A stretch of 64,000 bases of DNA from Prinsepia uniflora (GCA_032719365.1 CM064867.1:67950136-68014135); one strand, 5' to 3'; counted from the first letter of the stretch, positions 1 to 11,204 are shown. Made by a program: numbers and translations. Notes: generated by a model not told the origin, from the letters alone.

Positions 1-274
1 CAAAAGAAAAGTCAACATTTTCCCCCGAGAGTCCAAATTACGGTAATGCCCCTGAACTTCCGATAGCCATAACTTTCACCCTGATCGTCCGAATCGGACG
101 TGCCACCTGTCTATGAACTCGTGACATCCCGAACTACGTCACGGTCATAGGTCAAAGTCCATTTAGTTCATCAATCAAAAAGTCAACATTTGACCATACC
201 ATTCACAGGGGTAAAATCGTCAAATCACACATTAAATTACAAAATGAGAATCCTCGAATTTCCGGGGTGTTACA
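1..274 (-). repeat. 3' LTR, first 274 bp only (window edge)
   Basis: Read on the minus strand it begins TGTAACACCCCGG directly after the polypurine tract and matches 7412-7685 base for base by eye, an offset of 7411. It contains the U3 box shared by most LTRs here: ACGTAGTTCGGG on the minus strand, followed by a GTTCATAGACAGGTGGCACG-like run. Confidence 0.93.
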
Positions 275-275
275 A

Positions 276-287
276 CCTTCCCCCCTT
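276..287 (-). other. Polypurine tract
   Basis: Reads AAGGGGGGAAGG on the minus strand, immediately before the TGTAAC start of the 3' LTR. This is the plus-strand priming site for reverse transcription. The same AAGGGG-type tract precedes the 3' LTRs at 23291 and 59019. Confidence 0.85.
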
Positions 288-308
288 AAGAAATTTCGTC
301 CCGAAATT

Positions 309-3300
309 TCAAAGAAACAAATGAGGAAATTGTTCTCGCATCTGAGCCTCAGGCTCCCATGTGGCTTCCTCCACGTTCTGGTTTCTCCAGAGAATTTTCA
401 CGAGAGGGATCGTCTTCCGTCGTAGTACCTTGTCCTTCCGATCCAAGATCTGTACTGGTTGTTCTTCAAAGCTCAAATCCTCCCGTAGTTCGACAGGTTG
501 TTCCCTAAGTACATGAGAAGCATCACGTACGTACATCCGCAACATCGATACGTGGAAAACATCGTGAACTCTTGATAGTTCTGGGGGTAGTGCCAATCTG
601 TATGCAACTCTGCCAATTCTCTCCACAATCTCATAAGGTCCGATAAAACGCGGACTCAGTTTCCCCCGTCGGCCAAAACGGATAATCCCTTTCCACGGAG
701 ACAACTTCAGGAAGACAAAATCTCCCACTTCAAACTCCAAGTCTCGAATCCGTCGGTCGGCATAACTCTTCTGGCGATCCTGTGCCACCTTCAATCTTTC
801 CTTGATCACGCGAACAGTTTCCATGGTTAAGTCCATTATCTCCGGCCCTACAGCCGCTCGCTCCCCTACCTCCGTCCAGCAGATAGGTGTCCTGCACTGT
901 CGGCCATACAGTGCCTCATAAGGTGCCATCCCGATGCTTGCCTGATAGCTGTTGTTGTAAGCGAATTCCATCAATGGCAAATGAGTATCCCAAGAGTCTT
1001 GAAACTGTAGTACACATGACCTCATCATGTCCTCCAGGGTTTGAATGGTTCTCTCAGACTGTCCATCGGTCTGTGGATGGAAAGCAGTACTGAAACGTAG
1101 GTTTGTTCCCAAAGTAGCTTGCAAACTCCGCCAGAACCTGGAAGTGAAACGCGGATCACGATCGGACACGATCGATTCCGGCGTACCATGCAATCGTATG
1201 ATTTCCTTCACAAACAACTGAGCCAGTCGGTTAGGTTTATAGGTTTCCTGAACTGGAAGAAAATGGGCTGATTTGGTTAACCGATCCACGATCACCCATA
1301 CTCCGTCCACTCCACTCTGAGTCCTCGGTAACTTAAAGACGAAGTCCATGGTGATGTGATCCCACTTCCACTCAGGAATCGGAAGTGGCTGCATAGCCCC
1401 ATACGGTCTCTGCCGTTCCGCCTTAACCTGCTGACAGGTTAAGCATTTGCTCACGAACTCAGCAATATCCTTCTTCATTCCTGGCCACCAATAATGGTTC
1501 CGGAGGGTACGGTACATCTTTGTACCTCCCGGATGCATAGCATAGGCCGAACTGTGGGCCTCCTCAAGTATCTCGGCCCGTAACTCTGCCACTGCAGGTA
1601 CGCACAAACGGCCCAATTTCACCAGTGCTCCATCGTCCCGGATGGTAAAATCTTGTCTCCCATCCGCATCGACCTCAATTCTGTAAATACAGAGTATCGG
1701 ATCCTGCAGTTGTGCTTCAATGATCCGATCAATCAGTACCGGTCGCACATGGAAGCTGGCCAACAAAGCTCCATGCTCGTCAGTACCCAAAATAACTCCC
1801 GCCTTCCGGAGTTCCACCAGCAAGGGAAGATACACCACCCCAAGGTGTGCAATAGTTCCTGCTGATTTCCTGCTGAGTGCATCCGCCACCACATTGGCCT
1901 TACCCGGATGGTACTCGATCGTACAGTCATAGTCCTTCAGTAGCTCCAACCATCTCCGTTGTCTCATGTTGAGCTCCTTCTGAGTGAATAAGTACTTAAG
2001 GCTCTGGTGGTCGGTGTATATTCGACACGTTGCGCCGAACAGATAATGTCTCCAGATTTTGAGAGCATGAACCACCGCCGCCAACTCCAAATCATGGGTA
2101 GGGTAGTTCAGCTCATGAGTCTTCAGCTGCCGGGATGCATAGGCGATAACCTTGCCAGTTTGCATCAACACGCAGCCCAGACCTTGCAGTGAAGCATCAC
2201 TGAAAACTACAAACTCTCCACTGTCATCCGGCAATGCAAGGACAGGTGCAGTGGTCAATCGATCTTTCAACTCTTGAAAGCTCCGATCGCACTGCTCGTC
2301 CCAGATAAACTTTACTCCTTTCCGAGTCAGACGAGTCAATGGTGCAGCAATTTTGGAGAAACCCTCCACGAATCTCCGGTAGTAACCCGCCAATCCGACG
2401 AAACTCCGCACCTCGGTCACTGTTGTCGGTTTAGCCCAGTTGGTCACCGCTTCTGTTTTCTGGGGATCCACGCAAATCCCATCCGTCGATATGACGTGTC
2501 CCAGAAAACCAATACTGCTCAGCCAAAACTGACACTTGCTCAGCTTGGCATACAATTGTTCTTGTCTCAGTCTCTCCAAGACCAACCGTAGATGTTCTTC
2601 ATGTGCACGGGCACTCCTCGAGTATACCAAAATATCATCGATGAACACAATCACGAACTTATCCAGGTAGGGTCGGAAGACCCGGTTCATCAGATCCATG
2701 AATGCTGCTGGAGCATTCGTCAAACCAAATGGCATAACAAGGAACTCGTAGTGCCCGTAACGGGTTCGAAAAGCAGTTTTCGGAATATCCTCCTCCGAAA
2801 TCCTCAGTTGGTGATACCCAGATCGCAAATCAATTTTCGAGAAGCACTGAGCTCCCCGCAACTGGTCGAAAAGGTCATCAATCCTGGGTAGAGGATACTG
2901 GTTCCTCAATGTCACCTTGTTGAGTTGTCGATAATCAATACATAAACGGAGACTTCCTTCCTTCTTCTTCACGAACAACACCGGTGCTCCCCACGGTGAA
3001 GTGCTCGGTCGGACATACCCCAAATCTACCAACTCCTGCAATTGAGTCTTGAGTTCCCGTAACTCGGCCGGCGCCATCCGGTATGGTGCCTGGGATATAG
3101 GTCGGGTACCCGGGAGTAGTTCAATAGTAAACTCAATCTCCCGCGATGGTGGCAATCCAGGTAAGTCTTCCGGGAATACGTCCGGAAACTCACAGACCAC
3201 CGGTATTTCGTCGATAACCGGAGTATCGACCCGTTCCGACACGACATGCGCCAGATAACCCTGGCATCCCTTCCGTAGAAGTTTGGTAGCAGTAAGTGAC

Positions 3301-4760
3301 GAAATCACTTCAGGAGGCGAACCATCACGTTCCCCCTGAAAGATAACTTCCGGCAAACCCGGGCTCCGCAAAATTACTTGCTTGCTACAGCAGTCGATGA
3401 GCGATCCGTGCTCCGACAGCCAATCCATCCCTAGGATTATATCGAAGTCGTGGATATCCAGAATAATTAAGTCTGCTGGTAAATCCACATCCTCAATTCT
3501 TACCGGGCACCTCCGAATCACCTGATTCACAAGGTACACGGTACCCATCGGGGTGCCAACACCCATTTCGCAATCTAAGGCTGATACCACACAGTCAAGC
3601 AAACCAGCACAACTCCTCGAAATAAAAGAATGTGTAGCCCCCGCATCCATTAATACACGTACAAGAAAATTAAGGATATGTAGTGTACCTGTGACCACGC
3701 CTGGAGCAGTCCTCGCCTGCTGCTGGGTCATTGCAAACACTTGGGCCCTCGGCCCTCCGTTCCGTCCGCGCCCGCGCGCGCCACGTCCAGCACCACGGTC
3801 ACCTCCCTGACCGCGACCTCCGTTAGTGTGGGACGCCGTGCTCTGCACCACACTCGAGCCCCCAGCGTCGTTGTTTTTGGACAACTGCGGACAATCGCAG
3901 GCATAGTGGCCTTCCTCTCCGCAAGCAAAACAAGTTACTGGCCTTGGCCTGCCCGAATGCCCACCAGATGCACCACTCCAAGATGAGTGCTGCCCAGAGT
4001 TGTGTCCAGATCCTCTGCCCTGAGAGCCTCCACGTCGACCCGACCAGCCACGACCCTTGAAGGATGAGGGTGCTCCTCTGTAGCTCCCTCCCCTGTTGTT
4101 CTTCCGGCCCGATGGCCCATGGTGTGGGCGATCCTGACGTCGCCCCTCCCCCGAAGGTTGTCGTGATTGGTGTGCCGCCAGACTGGCCTCGACACGCACC
4201 GCTGCGTCGACCATATCCCTCAGAGAAGCATGAGTGGTAGCAGTCACACTAGCCCGGATCTCCCCTCGGAGTCCAAGCTCAAACCGCTGGCATTTGTCCT
4301 CCTCCGTGCTTACGAATGAGGCAGCGAACCGGGAAAGTCTCCCGAATGTTTGCTCGTAGTCTGAAACAGACATGTCACCCTGCTCCAGCCGCAGGAATTC
4401 CGCCTCCCGCGCCGCGCGAAAAGATCGCGGGTAGTACTGGTCCAGAAACCTGGAACGAAAAGCTTCCCAGGTAGTGGTATGGACAGACCACCCGGACATT
4501 TCGAGTCCATGCCACCACTGGTAGGCTCCTCCCTCCAGTAAGAAGGCCGCCAGAGTCACTCGTTCGCCCGGAGGGCAGTGCATCACCGAGAAGATCCTCT
4601 CCCACTTGGTGATCCAGTCGTGAGCATCCTCGGGGTTTGATCCCCCGCAGAAAGGAGTGGCTCCCAAACGTTGAGCCCTTTCGATGCTCGCGCATTCCAT
4701 CTCTCTTTCTAGATCCTCGTCCGTTCGAGTATGCGGAATTCTCCTAGGAGGCATAACCAA
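309..4760 (-). CDS. Gag-Pol polyprotein of a Tekay-type Ty3/gypsy retrotransposon, intact
   Basis: One 1483-residue frame starting MVMPPRR; the second Met (MPPRR) matches the Gag start of the three other gag genes in the window and may be the real start. Order of domains: Gag capsid-like region with ERAQRLGA, then an RG-rich stretch and a CCHC zinc knuckle near residue 277; protease with DAGATHSFIS near 370; reverse transcriptase with FIDD near 706; RNase H with DAS near 855 and ADALSR near 959; integrase HHCC zinc site 1069-1109; catalytic D, D, E near 1139, 1200 and 1236, a spacing that fits the D,D(35)E pattern. The last 50 residues (WRNQNVEEATWEPE) look like a chromodomain, which in this lineage helps target heterochromatin. 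Gag and Pol share one frame, so no frameshift is needed. All catalytic residues I can check are present, so the protein may be functional. Expression is not shown. Confidence 0.95.
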   Translation of the reverse strand: MVMPPRRIPHTRTDEDLEREMECASIERAQRLGATPFCGGSNPEDAHDWITKWERIFSVMHCPPGERVTLAAFLLEGGAYQWWHGLEMSGWSVHTTTWEAFRSRFLDQYYPRSFRAAREAEFLRLEQGDMSVSDYEQTFGRLSRFAASFVSTEEDKCQRFELGLRGEIRASVTATTHASLRDMVDAAVRVEASLAAHQSRQPSGEGRRQDRPHHGPSGRKNNRGGSYRGAPSSFKGRGWSGRRGGSQGRGSGHNSGQHSSWSGASGGHSGRPRPVTCFACGEEGHYACDCPQLSKNNDAGGSSVVQSTASHTNGGRGQGGDRGAGRGARGRGRNGGPRAQVFAMTQQQARTAPGVVTGTLHILNFLVRVLMDAGATHSFISRSCAGLLDCVVSALDCEMGVGTPMGTVYLVNQVIRRCPVRIEDVDLPADLIILDIHDFDIILGMDWLSEHGSLIDCCSKQVILRSPGLPEVIFQGERDGSPPEVISSLTATKLLRKGCQGYLAHVVSERVDTPVIDEIPVVCEFPDVFPEDLPGLPPSREIEFTIELLPGTRPISQAPYRMAPAELRELKTQLQELVDLGYVRPSTSPWGAPVLFVKKKEGSLRLCIDYRQLNKVTLRNQYPLPRIDDLFDQLRGAQCFSKIDLRSGYHQLRISEEDIPKTAFRTRYGHYEFLVMPFGLTNAPAAFMDLMNRVFRPYLDKFVIVFIDDILVYSRSARAHEEHLRLVLERLRQEQLYAKLSKCQFWLSSIGFLGHVISTDGICVDPQKTEAVTNWAKPTTVTEVRSFVGLAGYYRRFVEGFSKIAAPLTRLTRKGVKFIWDEQCDRSFQELKDRLTTAPVLALPDDSGEFVVFSDASLQGLGCVLMQTGKVIAYASRQLKTHELNYPTHDLELAAVVHALKIWRHYLFGATCRIYTDHQSLKYLFTQKELNMRQRRWLELLKDYDCTIEYHPGKANVVADALSRKSAGTIAHLGVVYLPLLVELRKAGVILGTDEHGALLASFHVRPVLIDRIIEAQLQDPILCIYRIEVDADGRQDFTIRDDGALVKLGRLCVPAVAELRAEILEEAHSSAYAMHPGGTKMYRTLRNHYWWPGMKKDIAEFVSKCLTCQQVKAERQRPYGAMQPLPIPEWKWDHITMDFVFKLPRTQSGVDGVWVIVDRLTKSAHFLPVQETYKPNRLAQLFVKEIIRLHGTPESIVSDRDPRFTSRFWRSLQATLGTNLRFSTAFHPQTDGQSERTIQTLEDMMRSCVLQFQDSWDTHLPLMEFAYNNSYQASIGMAPYEALYGRQCRTPICWTEVGERAAVGPEIMDLTMETVRVIKERLKVAQDRQKSYADRRIRDLEFEVGDFVFLKLSPWKGIIRFGRRGKLSPRFIGPYEIVERIGRVAYRLALPPELSRVHDVFHVSMLRMYVRDASHVLREQPVELREDLSFEEQPVQILDRKDKVLRRKTIPLVKILWRNQNVEEATWEPEAQMREQFPHLFL

Positions 4761-4871
4761 CTGTCAAGAGGCATAGATCAGAAAACAATATTCTTAAAAG
4801 TCGAAAAGTAACTAGTACTAATCGCTAGTCTAGCATGCAGACCAATACCCTAGTACTGACCACAACCTAGT

Positions 4872-4883
4872 GCTCTGATACCA
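4872..4883 (-). other. Primer binding site (initiator tRNA-Met)
   Basis: Reads TGGTATCAGAGC on the minus strand, the classic plant tRNA-iMet complement, three bases after the LTR end (CCTGTCA). It fixes the internal boundary of the 5' LTR. Confidence 0.93.
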
Positions 4884-5394
4884 AGCTGACAGGACCCGCC
4901 CCGATCCCACAGGGACCACGAGGGGACGTGCCCTGCTCCCGTCTGACACCCAATGATTCATACCAATTTTAACCTCAAAACATTTAAAAGCATAAATAAC
5001 CAAATTAAAGTCATACATAAAATCCGAATTAAACGAATGTCAGACAAGGGATATAATCCAAAATTACAAATTTGCGAGCACGACTCTAAAGTAATCCTGC
5101 GGGTACACCGCCCAGCAGGGGTTCAGGTACGCAGAAGTAGATCTATGCCTCAGCCTCTGGCTCCTCCTCTACCTCAGTTTCCCGACCTGGAGGGGTTATC
5201 AAACAGTAAGGGTGAGTGGACCGAAACACGAGTTTATGAAATCGTTTGATAAGTAAAACATATAATTTACCCCTCCGTTTTCCAAATATGCGTGCACCAT
5301 AATTCCAAAATCATAAACCATAAAATATGAACCATAAGGCATATAGCAAAACCATAACCATAATTTTAGTTGCTGCACTATACACTCCCATCCC

Positions 5395-5552
5395 GACATC
5401 CCTGATGTCTGACGTCCCTGACGTCCAATAGGTCACAATCACAAGGCTACGCGTGCCACTCGGGTCTCAATTCCGAGTTCAATCCCCGAACCCCGTTCGG
5501 GTACAGCATCCCCGATGCTTAGCGTCATAGACGCTGGACGTACTAGACGTCC
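5395..5552 (-). repeat. Array of five short perfect hairpins inside the LTR
   Basis: On the plus strand: GACATC-CCT-GATGTC (5395-5409), GACGTC-CCT-GACGTC (5411-5425), AGCATC-CCC-GATGCT (5505-5519), AGCGTC-ATA-GACGCT (5521-5535) and GGACGT-ACTAG-ACGTCC (5536-5552). All have 6-bp stems; the first four have 3-base loops. Neighbouring stems differ by paired changes (CAT/ATG against CGT/ACG). Confidence 0.8.
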
Positions 5553-6182
5553 GTGACCTCTCCGGGGTACCTCATCCGGAGGAGACAATATAATATGGAA
5601 GGATCTATACAGTGCAGTAACAAATACATTTTATTGATTTCCACATGCAAACATATATATACATAGATAGAATCCGAACCAATCATTTAGTTTCATCGGA
5701 CGGGTCTCAAGCCCAAATACCGTGAAACGTGCCATAACCATATTTTCCATATCATCAAAACCATCATTGTTTTAGCATGTGAATAAGTATAATAAAACCA
5801 GAAAACATTTATGCACACAAGGGTTTAAGAAAATGGCCCACTCACAGTACAATCCTGCTAGAAACCGAACGTATACCCTCGTCCTGGTACAAATGTACAA
5901 TCCCTGTCAAATCCAAGTATTCGTAAAGGTCAAAATTAAACCCCCAACATTCAACCATGAAAGCCTAGGTCGAAACCGACCCGGAAAAGCCGCCCGAACG
6001 CGCTTCCCAAGGCAATAAACCTTATTTTGACCAACTTAATGATCTCCGATCGACCCGAAACCACCGCCATTGGATCCGGATCGTCGAAACCTAAAGAATG
6101 GTGGTGGTCCCACCAGAAACACTGTTCACACGCGCCCCCACGCGCCGGTCAACGTGGCGGTCAACGCAGGAACAGTTCCTGC

Positions 6183-6520
6183 TGACGTCATCGCTGACGT
6201 CACTGCTGACGTCAGCATGACGTCATGCTGACGTCATCTGACAGCTGTCAGGTCTGACGTGTCAGACTCTGACAGGTGCCACGTGTCAACATCCAATTGG
6301 TCCACCTCACTGATCTGTCAGACCACGTGTCAGATCTGACATGTGCCACGTGTCAGCACGGCACTGGTCCACGTCACTGACATGTCAGTGACACGTGGCA
6401 GTCCCTGACTGGTCCACGTCACTGACATGTCAGTGCTGACTGTGCACTGACATGTGACACGTGTCGGCTCACGGTTGGTCCACGTCACCTGACAGTCTGA
6501 CAGGGTGCCACGTCATCACC
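6183..6520. promoter_or_regulatory. Dense cluster of TGACGTCA and CACGTG sites
   Basis: TGACGTCA occurs five times in 54 bp (starting at 6183, 6195, 6207, 6218 and 6229). It is followed by TGACGTGTCA (6255) and several CCACGTGTCA or TGACATGTCA runs up to about 6520. TGACGTCA and CACGTG are the known cores bound by plant bZIP factors (TGA and ABA-response types), so this is a plausible enhancer of the LTR promoter. Binding itself is inferred. Confidence 0.7.
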
Positions 6521-7685
6521 TCTGTCCTCAGACGGGTTGACCCGTATCTCTGCAACTTGGGTCGAACAGACCCGCGATCACGACCCGGTCACCATTTCTT
6601 CTACACCCAACCATTTTCACTCTGGTTTGTTCCTAGATGTTCGTCTTATACCCAGGAATAGTTCTAGCTAATTAAAATCAATAAACAAGGGCTGAAACAA
6701 AGACTTACCTCGATGAACAGACCCGGGTTCCCGTCGCCGTTTGCACTCCGTTCAGGCCACCTCCGGTCGTGAACTCAAGCCCAGAAGGTTCCTATAAGTC
6801 CCTAGAGTCGATTAGGATTAATAGGAAACAAAACTAAACGTGGGAATTCGAGTTACCAAAATCTGAGTTTTAGAAACCGTTTCGGGTTTTCCGGTTTTCC
6901 CCCCACGCCGCCGTCCTCCGCCGTGCTCACTGCCACCGTTCAGCCTCGCCGGCAAGTCTCCAATACACAGACACAGAGAGTGGATGGTTTGCTGGAAAGG
7001 TTGGATCGAAATGGCAGAATGTGCCCTGCGGGTGGGAAATATAAAGAATTGGAGGGAAGGAAATGGATGGCTCAGATTGAATCTCCAGATTAGATCAAGG
7101 GCTGAGATCTGATCTGGGGTTTTCAATCCAAAGGCTGACATTTAAAGCTGGTTCAAATATTTAATTAATCCAATAGTGGATCTGATCCAATCTAGCCAAT
7201 GGGTGAGTGACACTTGTCACTCCCCAGGTGTCCTTCAATCAGAATTTCTGAATATAATATTCGACACGAAAACCGAGACACGAACTTCCCGAATTCACGT
7301 TTCTGACCATAACTTCCTCGTACGAAGTCCGATTTCAGCGTGCCGCCTGTCTACGGACTCAGGACGTTGAGGCCTACCCAACGGTCCTTGAGTCAACTGA
7401 AAATTAGTTGTCAAAAGAAAAGTCAACATTTTCCCCCGAGAGTCCAAATTACGGTAATGCCCCTGAACTTCCGATAGCCATAACTTTCACCCTGATCGTC
7501 CGAATCGGACGTGCCACCTGTCTATGAACTCGTGACATCCCGAACTACGTCACGGTCATAGGTCAAAGTCCATTTAGTTCATCAATCAAAAAGTCAACAT
7601 TTGACCATACCATTCACAGGGGTAAAATCGTCAAATCACACATTAAATTACAAAATGAGAATCCTCGAATTTCCGGGGTGTTACA

Positions 7686-9060
7686 CTACGTATCTTTTTA
7701 GGGTTGGAAAACCACTTAGGAACACCCAAAACGTCTTGAAACAGTACCCACGCAATGACCTGACCTCGGAAAAGTGGCCCATGTGCTACCACGCGCCCCC
7801 ACTCATGCTTCACAGGCTCTGCATGTGTCGGGGAATAGTGTTCACGCGCCGCACGTGCAAGCTACAGTACCCGAAACGTGTCACACGTTATTCCAAAGAA
7901 TATTCTGCCATGTTGACCGTTAAGTCAAACGTTGACCATAACGTTGACTAACGTCTGTCAACTTTGACCCCCCGTCGCTGGAGCTTTGTTGGGGACGATG
8001 ACTATACCGCCACAGTGCCGCCATCCACGGTGGCCAGATTCTGGAATTTAGCCCAAACTCTTCTACTTAAAGTCAGGATTACGAAAATGGGGTCCTTAAG
8101 TTCAAAATCTAACTAATCGAGACACAAAATCGCCTGGAAAACCACGCATAGGGTCCTTAAGTTCAGAATCTACTCGTATCATGCTGATTACAATGGTCAC
8201 AATTAGAGAGTTTGAAGTTACCTGGAAAGCACCTAGATCCAATCGAGTCAAGGTCGGGTCGAACCCGGGTCATTATTGTCACCATTGATCCACACCTCGA
8301 AAGAGACATGCAACCATATTAGAGCATTGCTCTCATACAAACGACTAGAGAAACGACATGTTTGCGTTCAAATATTACCTTCATCATTTATTCCCTAACG
8401 GGTTGTTCATAGGTCCTGAGTTGGGTCTAGGTCTTTTGCTCTCAATCGATGTCCATCGATGAAGGGGTTGAACGAAGGTTCATTGTCATCTCGAGGTGTA
8501 GTCGTGGATGCGATTTGGATGGCTGGAATTGTCACAGAAGTTTTGGGGGAAGAATCACAGTTGTTGTTGTCGTGGGCTCCCCATTATAGCCACAAGCGAG
8601 GGTCGGCGACGTGAGGTTAGGGTCTTAGGTAGATGGTACTCTAAAAGCTAGGTGAAAACCATGAATTTGGAGCTCTGATTTTCTCTAGGTTCTCGGGTAA
8701 GTTCAAGTGGCAGGGAAAGGAGATGGTCGTACGTGTGGGTTCAGATATGTGTGGGAGGAATGAAAGATCTGAACTAAAGAGTTGGACGGTTTTTGTGCTT
8801 GGGTGGATAGGCCAACAGATGTCTAAGGGTTAGTAAGAAATCTCTTGGGCTTCAAATCAGTGTTTTGGGCTTAATTACGAACAACACGACCTAGGTGGGT
8901 GATTGGCTTTGGGTGGTGGATTTGGGCTCCCAAGATAGCATTTCACAAGGCCCGATTAATTTAAACTAACCCAACCCATAGTCAGACGAGTCTCGTCTAA
9001 TTAAATAAGGGTGAAACGGTAATTTGCATTATTTTATTTCTATTTTCCAATACAGAATGT
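7686..9060 (-). repeat. Probable old gypsy LTR remnant
   Basis: No gene is visible. The reverse strand carries LTR modules seen elsewhere in the window: a GTACTGTAGC box with GGCGCGTGAACA (about 7840-7880), several GTTGAC motifs (7915-7960), and a GGCGG-type region. A phrase beginning GGGTCCTTAAGTTCA is duplicated at about 8090 and 8152. Start and end bases cannot be recognised. This is probably the element into which 1-7685 inserted. Confidence 0.5.
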
Positions 9061-9622
9061 ATGACATATAGGGACAAAAGCATTGGCAAATTTTTTATTA
9101 GGATCCTATTTTTCAAAAGTTCCTCTCCACTTATTATGCAGAAAATCTCAAATTCGACGCTCGTCGGATGATATTAATATCAATTTTTACATGATATAAT
9201 CCACCTCTTTCAATATACTTGTTTAAAAAAAGTTCCTATTTGGATTAGTATTTTATATTACACACTTAAAAGAAAAATATTTACACATATGCCATTGTAC
9301 AATTGCAGATAATATACCGTTCCATTAATAGTTGTAGTTCTGTTAGTCAAGGATCCCTAAATAGTTGTAGTTCATCCGACTGTTGGTTGTTGAAATCTGA
9401 TCGTCGGAATTCTATCAACGGTGATTGGAATAGATGAAGTTTCTCTAGTCACCTAAATTCGACCTTCATTCACTGGAATCTGATCACACGTCGTTAGACA
9501 TTTTGTGGAAGAAGTATGAGCAATGGTATATTAGCATTTCCTACTTAGAGAGGGATCCAACACACCTAAAATGTGAAAACTATAAACTTAATTAATAATG
9601 TAATCTTATAAAATTGGGCATC
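9061..9622. other. AT-rich sequence, no feature seen
   Basis: Low-complexity AT-rich sequence between the LTR remnant and the Harbinger element. I see no coding potential, terminal repeats or RNA gene. Confidence 0.5.
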
Positions 9623-9901
9623 TAAGAGCACATCTAATGGTAGAGGTAAGGACAAAGGGCTAAAGGCAAGATTTAGCCCCTTAAATGATATTATTTATGA
9701 CATCGTGCCCAAGACAAGATTTAGTGTTTCTAATGGGGAAGGGCAAGAGGCAAGAATTCAAATTTTTATTTGAATTATTTTCTTAAAGATAATTAAAACA
9801 TATATTATAAATTAAAACATATATTATATATTAAAAAGATTACAATAAATACAACATTACATGTTTCCTTCCCTTGCCCAAATGTGTTTAACTAGATCAT
9901 A

Positions 9902-10874
9902 TCAGAGGGCATTATGAACAATATCAGAGTGAATTTGTGCATATCTAGCCATAAAACCCCCAAGATTATGTCCATCTCTTCTCACAGGCTCGAAAGCTTC
10001 TGGTGGTTGCTCATATATTCTTACTCTCCTTGATGTCAATGGTTCCGACTCGTCATCCTCCGAACCATATTCGTCATGTTCATCCTCCACAATCATATTA
10101 TGCATAATCACGCAAGCCATCATGATGCTCCGTAGAGTAGATTTATTCGACATACGAGCAGCCCTCGAATGATGCCAAAGCGAGCTTGTAGTATACCAAA
10201 ATATCTTTCAACGTATTTGCGATATGACTTCTGGTACCTCGAAAATAATTTCTTCTTCTCATTAATAGGCTTTGGAAATGATTTAACAAGTGTACCCCAT
10301 TTCGGATAAATATCATCCGCCAAATAGTAACTCATATTGTAGTTGCGGCTGTTGACATTATACACCACCTGTGGTGCACGTCCTGTTGTGAGTTCATTAA
10401 ACACTGGTGAAGCCTATACAACATTAATATCGTTATGCGATCCTGGAGTTCCAAAGTAGGCATGCTAAATCCATGGGTCATACGAATCAACTGCTTCTAA
10501 GATTAGCGTAGGGGTTTTTTTGTGGCCACGATAAGTTTCTGCCCAACTTGTTGGACAATTTTACCAAGTCCAATGCATACAATCAATACTACCAAGCAAT
10601 CTGGGAAACCCCCAACCTGCAGATCTCATAACATTGATCTACTCTCATCACACTGATCTGCTGATGAGCCATATGATAGCATTCTAATTGCACATGTAAT
10701 CTTTTGATGAGGTGATAACCTGAGTACACCTACGACATCTGGTTTTTGTGCGAAGTTATTGTCATGAGAGACAAGATCTTGAAATATGTGGTCAAATAGG
10801 CAATGCTTCATTTTGTAGCGCCTACGAAAATCATAATCGGAATACACCGGTCGTGGCACAAAGTAATCCTCCAT
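9902..10874 (-). pseudogene. PIF/Harbinger transposase (DDE, plant transposase family), broken
   Basis: Read on the minus strand from 10874. The N-terminal part (YKMKHCLFDHIFQDL, then KITCAIRMLSYGSSAD) matches the family pattern preceding the DDE core. The middle (about 10625-10405) keeps recognisable pieces such as GSIDCMHW-like and GTPGSHNDINV-like runs, but only across stops and frame changes. The next frame (10404-10120) has PVFNELTTGR, YYLADDIYPKW and VERYFGILQARFGIIR, which would carry the last acidic residue. The final frame (10153-9902) has MMACVIMHNMIVEDE, the usual C-terminal block. The family cuts and pastes DNA with the help of a partner protein. At least three frames are needed, so this copy is not functional. 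Confidence 0.85.
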
Positions 10875-11076
10875 AAGAAAACGGGCATATACATGCCTAT
10901 GTCGATTCTTAACTTCGCGACCAAATTAAGAACCTAGTTGGGTGGATGAATTGGAAGATGAAGTTTGATATTCTGACACAATGCCAACGAGAAGCATATT
11001 TATTTGACAGCTACGTTCTTCATCGTCGTCTCGATCTTAATTCATTTTTTTCAACAAACGTTTCATAGTAATCACA

Positions 11077-11123
11077 ATAATAATAATAATAATAATCATC
11101 ATCATCATCAGCATCATCATCAC

Positions 11124-11204
<81 letters not shown>

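Larger units (their letters stand above)
1..7685 (-). mobile_element. Tekay/Del-type Ty3/gypsy LTR retrotransposon, young, 3' LTR cut by window
   Basis: Minus-strand element read as 5' LTR (4887-7685), primer site (4872-4883), one gag-pol frame (309-4760), polypurine tract (276-287) and the start of the 3' LTR (274 down to the window edge). The 274 bp of 3' LTR that can be compared look identical to 7412-7685 by eye, and the coding frame has no stop. Together these indicate a recent insertion. The base run just outside the 5' LTR is CTACG (7686-7690), the expected target duplication, but its partner lies outside the window. The sequence to the right looks like an older LTR on the same strand, so this copy probably landed inside another LTR. 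Lineage assignment to chromovirus Tekay rests on the Gag start MPPRR, the gag-pol layout and the chromodomain-like tail; it is an inference without a tree. Confidence 0.93.
4887..7685 (-). repeat. 5' LTR (2.8 kb) of the intact Tekay-type element
   Basis: Runs from TGTAACACCCC at 7685 down to CCTGTCA at 4887. It should hold the promoter, transcription start and polyadenylation signals. Visible modules, in element order: U3 box (about 7600-7460), a bZIP-type site cluster (6183-6520), GTGAGTGGGC complementary to 5836-5845, a hairpin array (5552-5395), GTCCACTCAC complementary to 5212-5221, and the U5 box TGTCAGACGGGAGCA just inside the end. Several small frames are present but none is conserved or recognisable. 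Confidence 0.9.
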
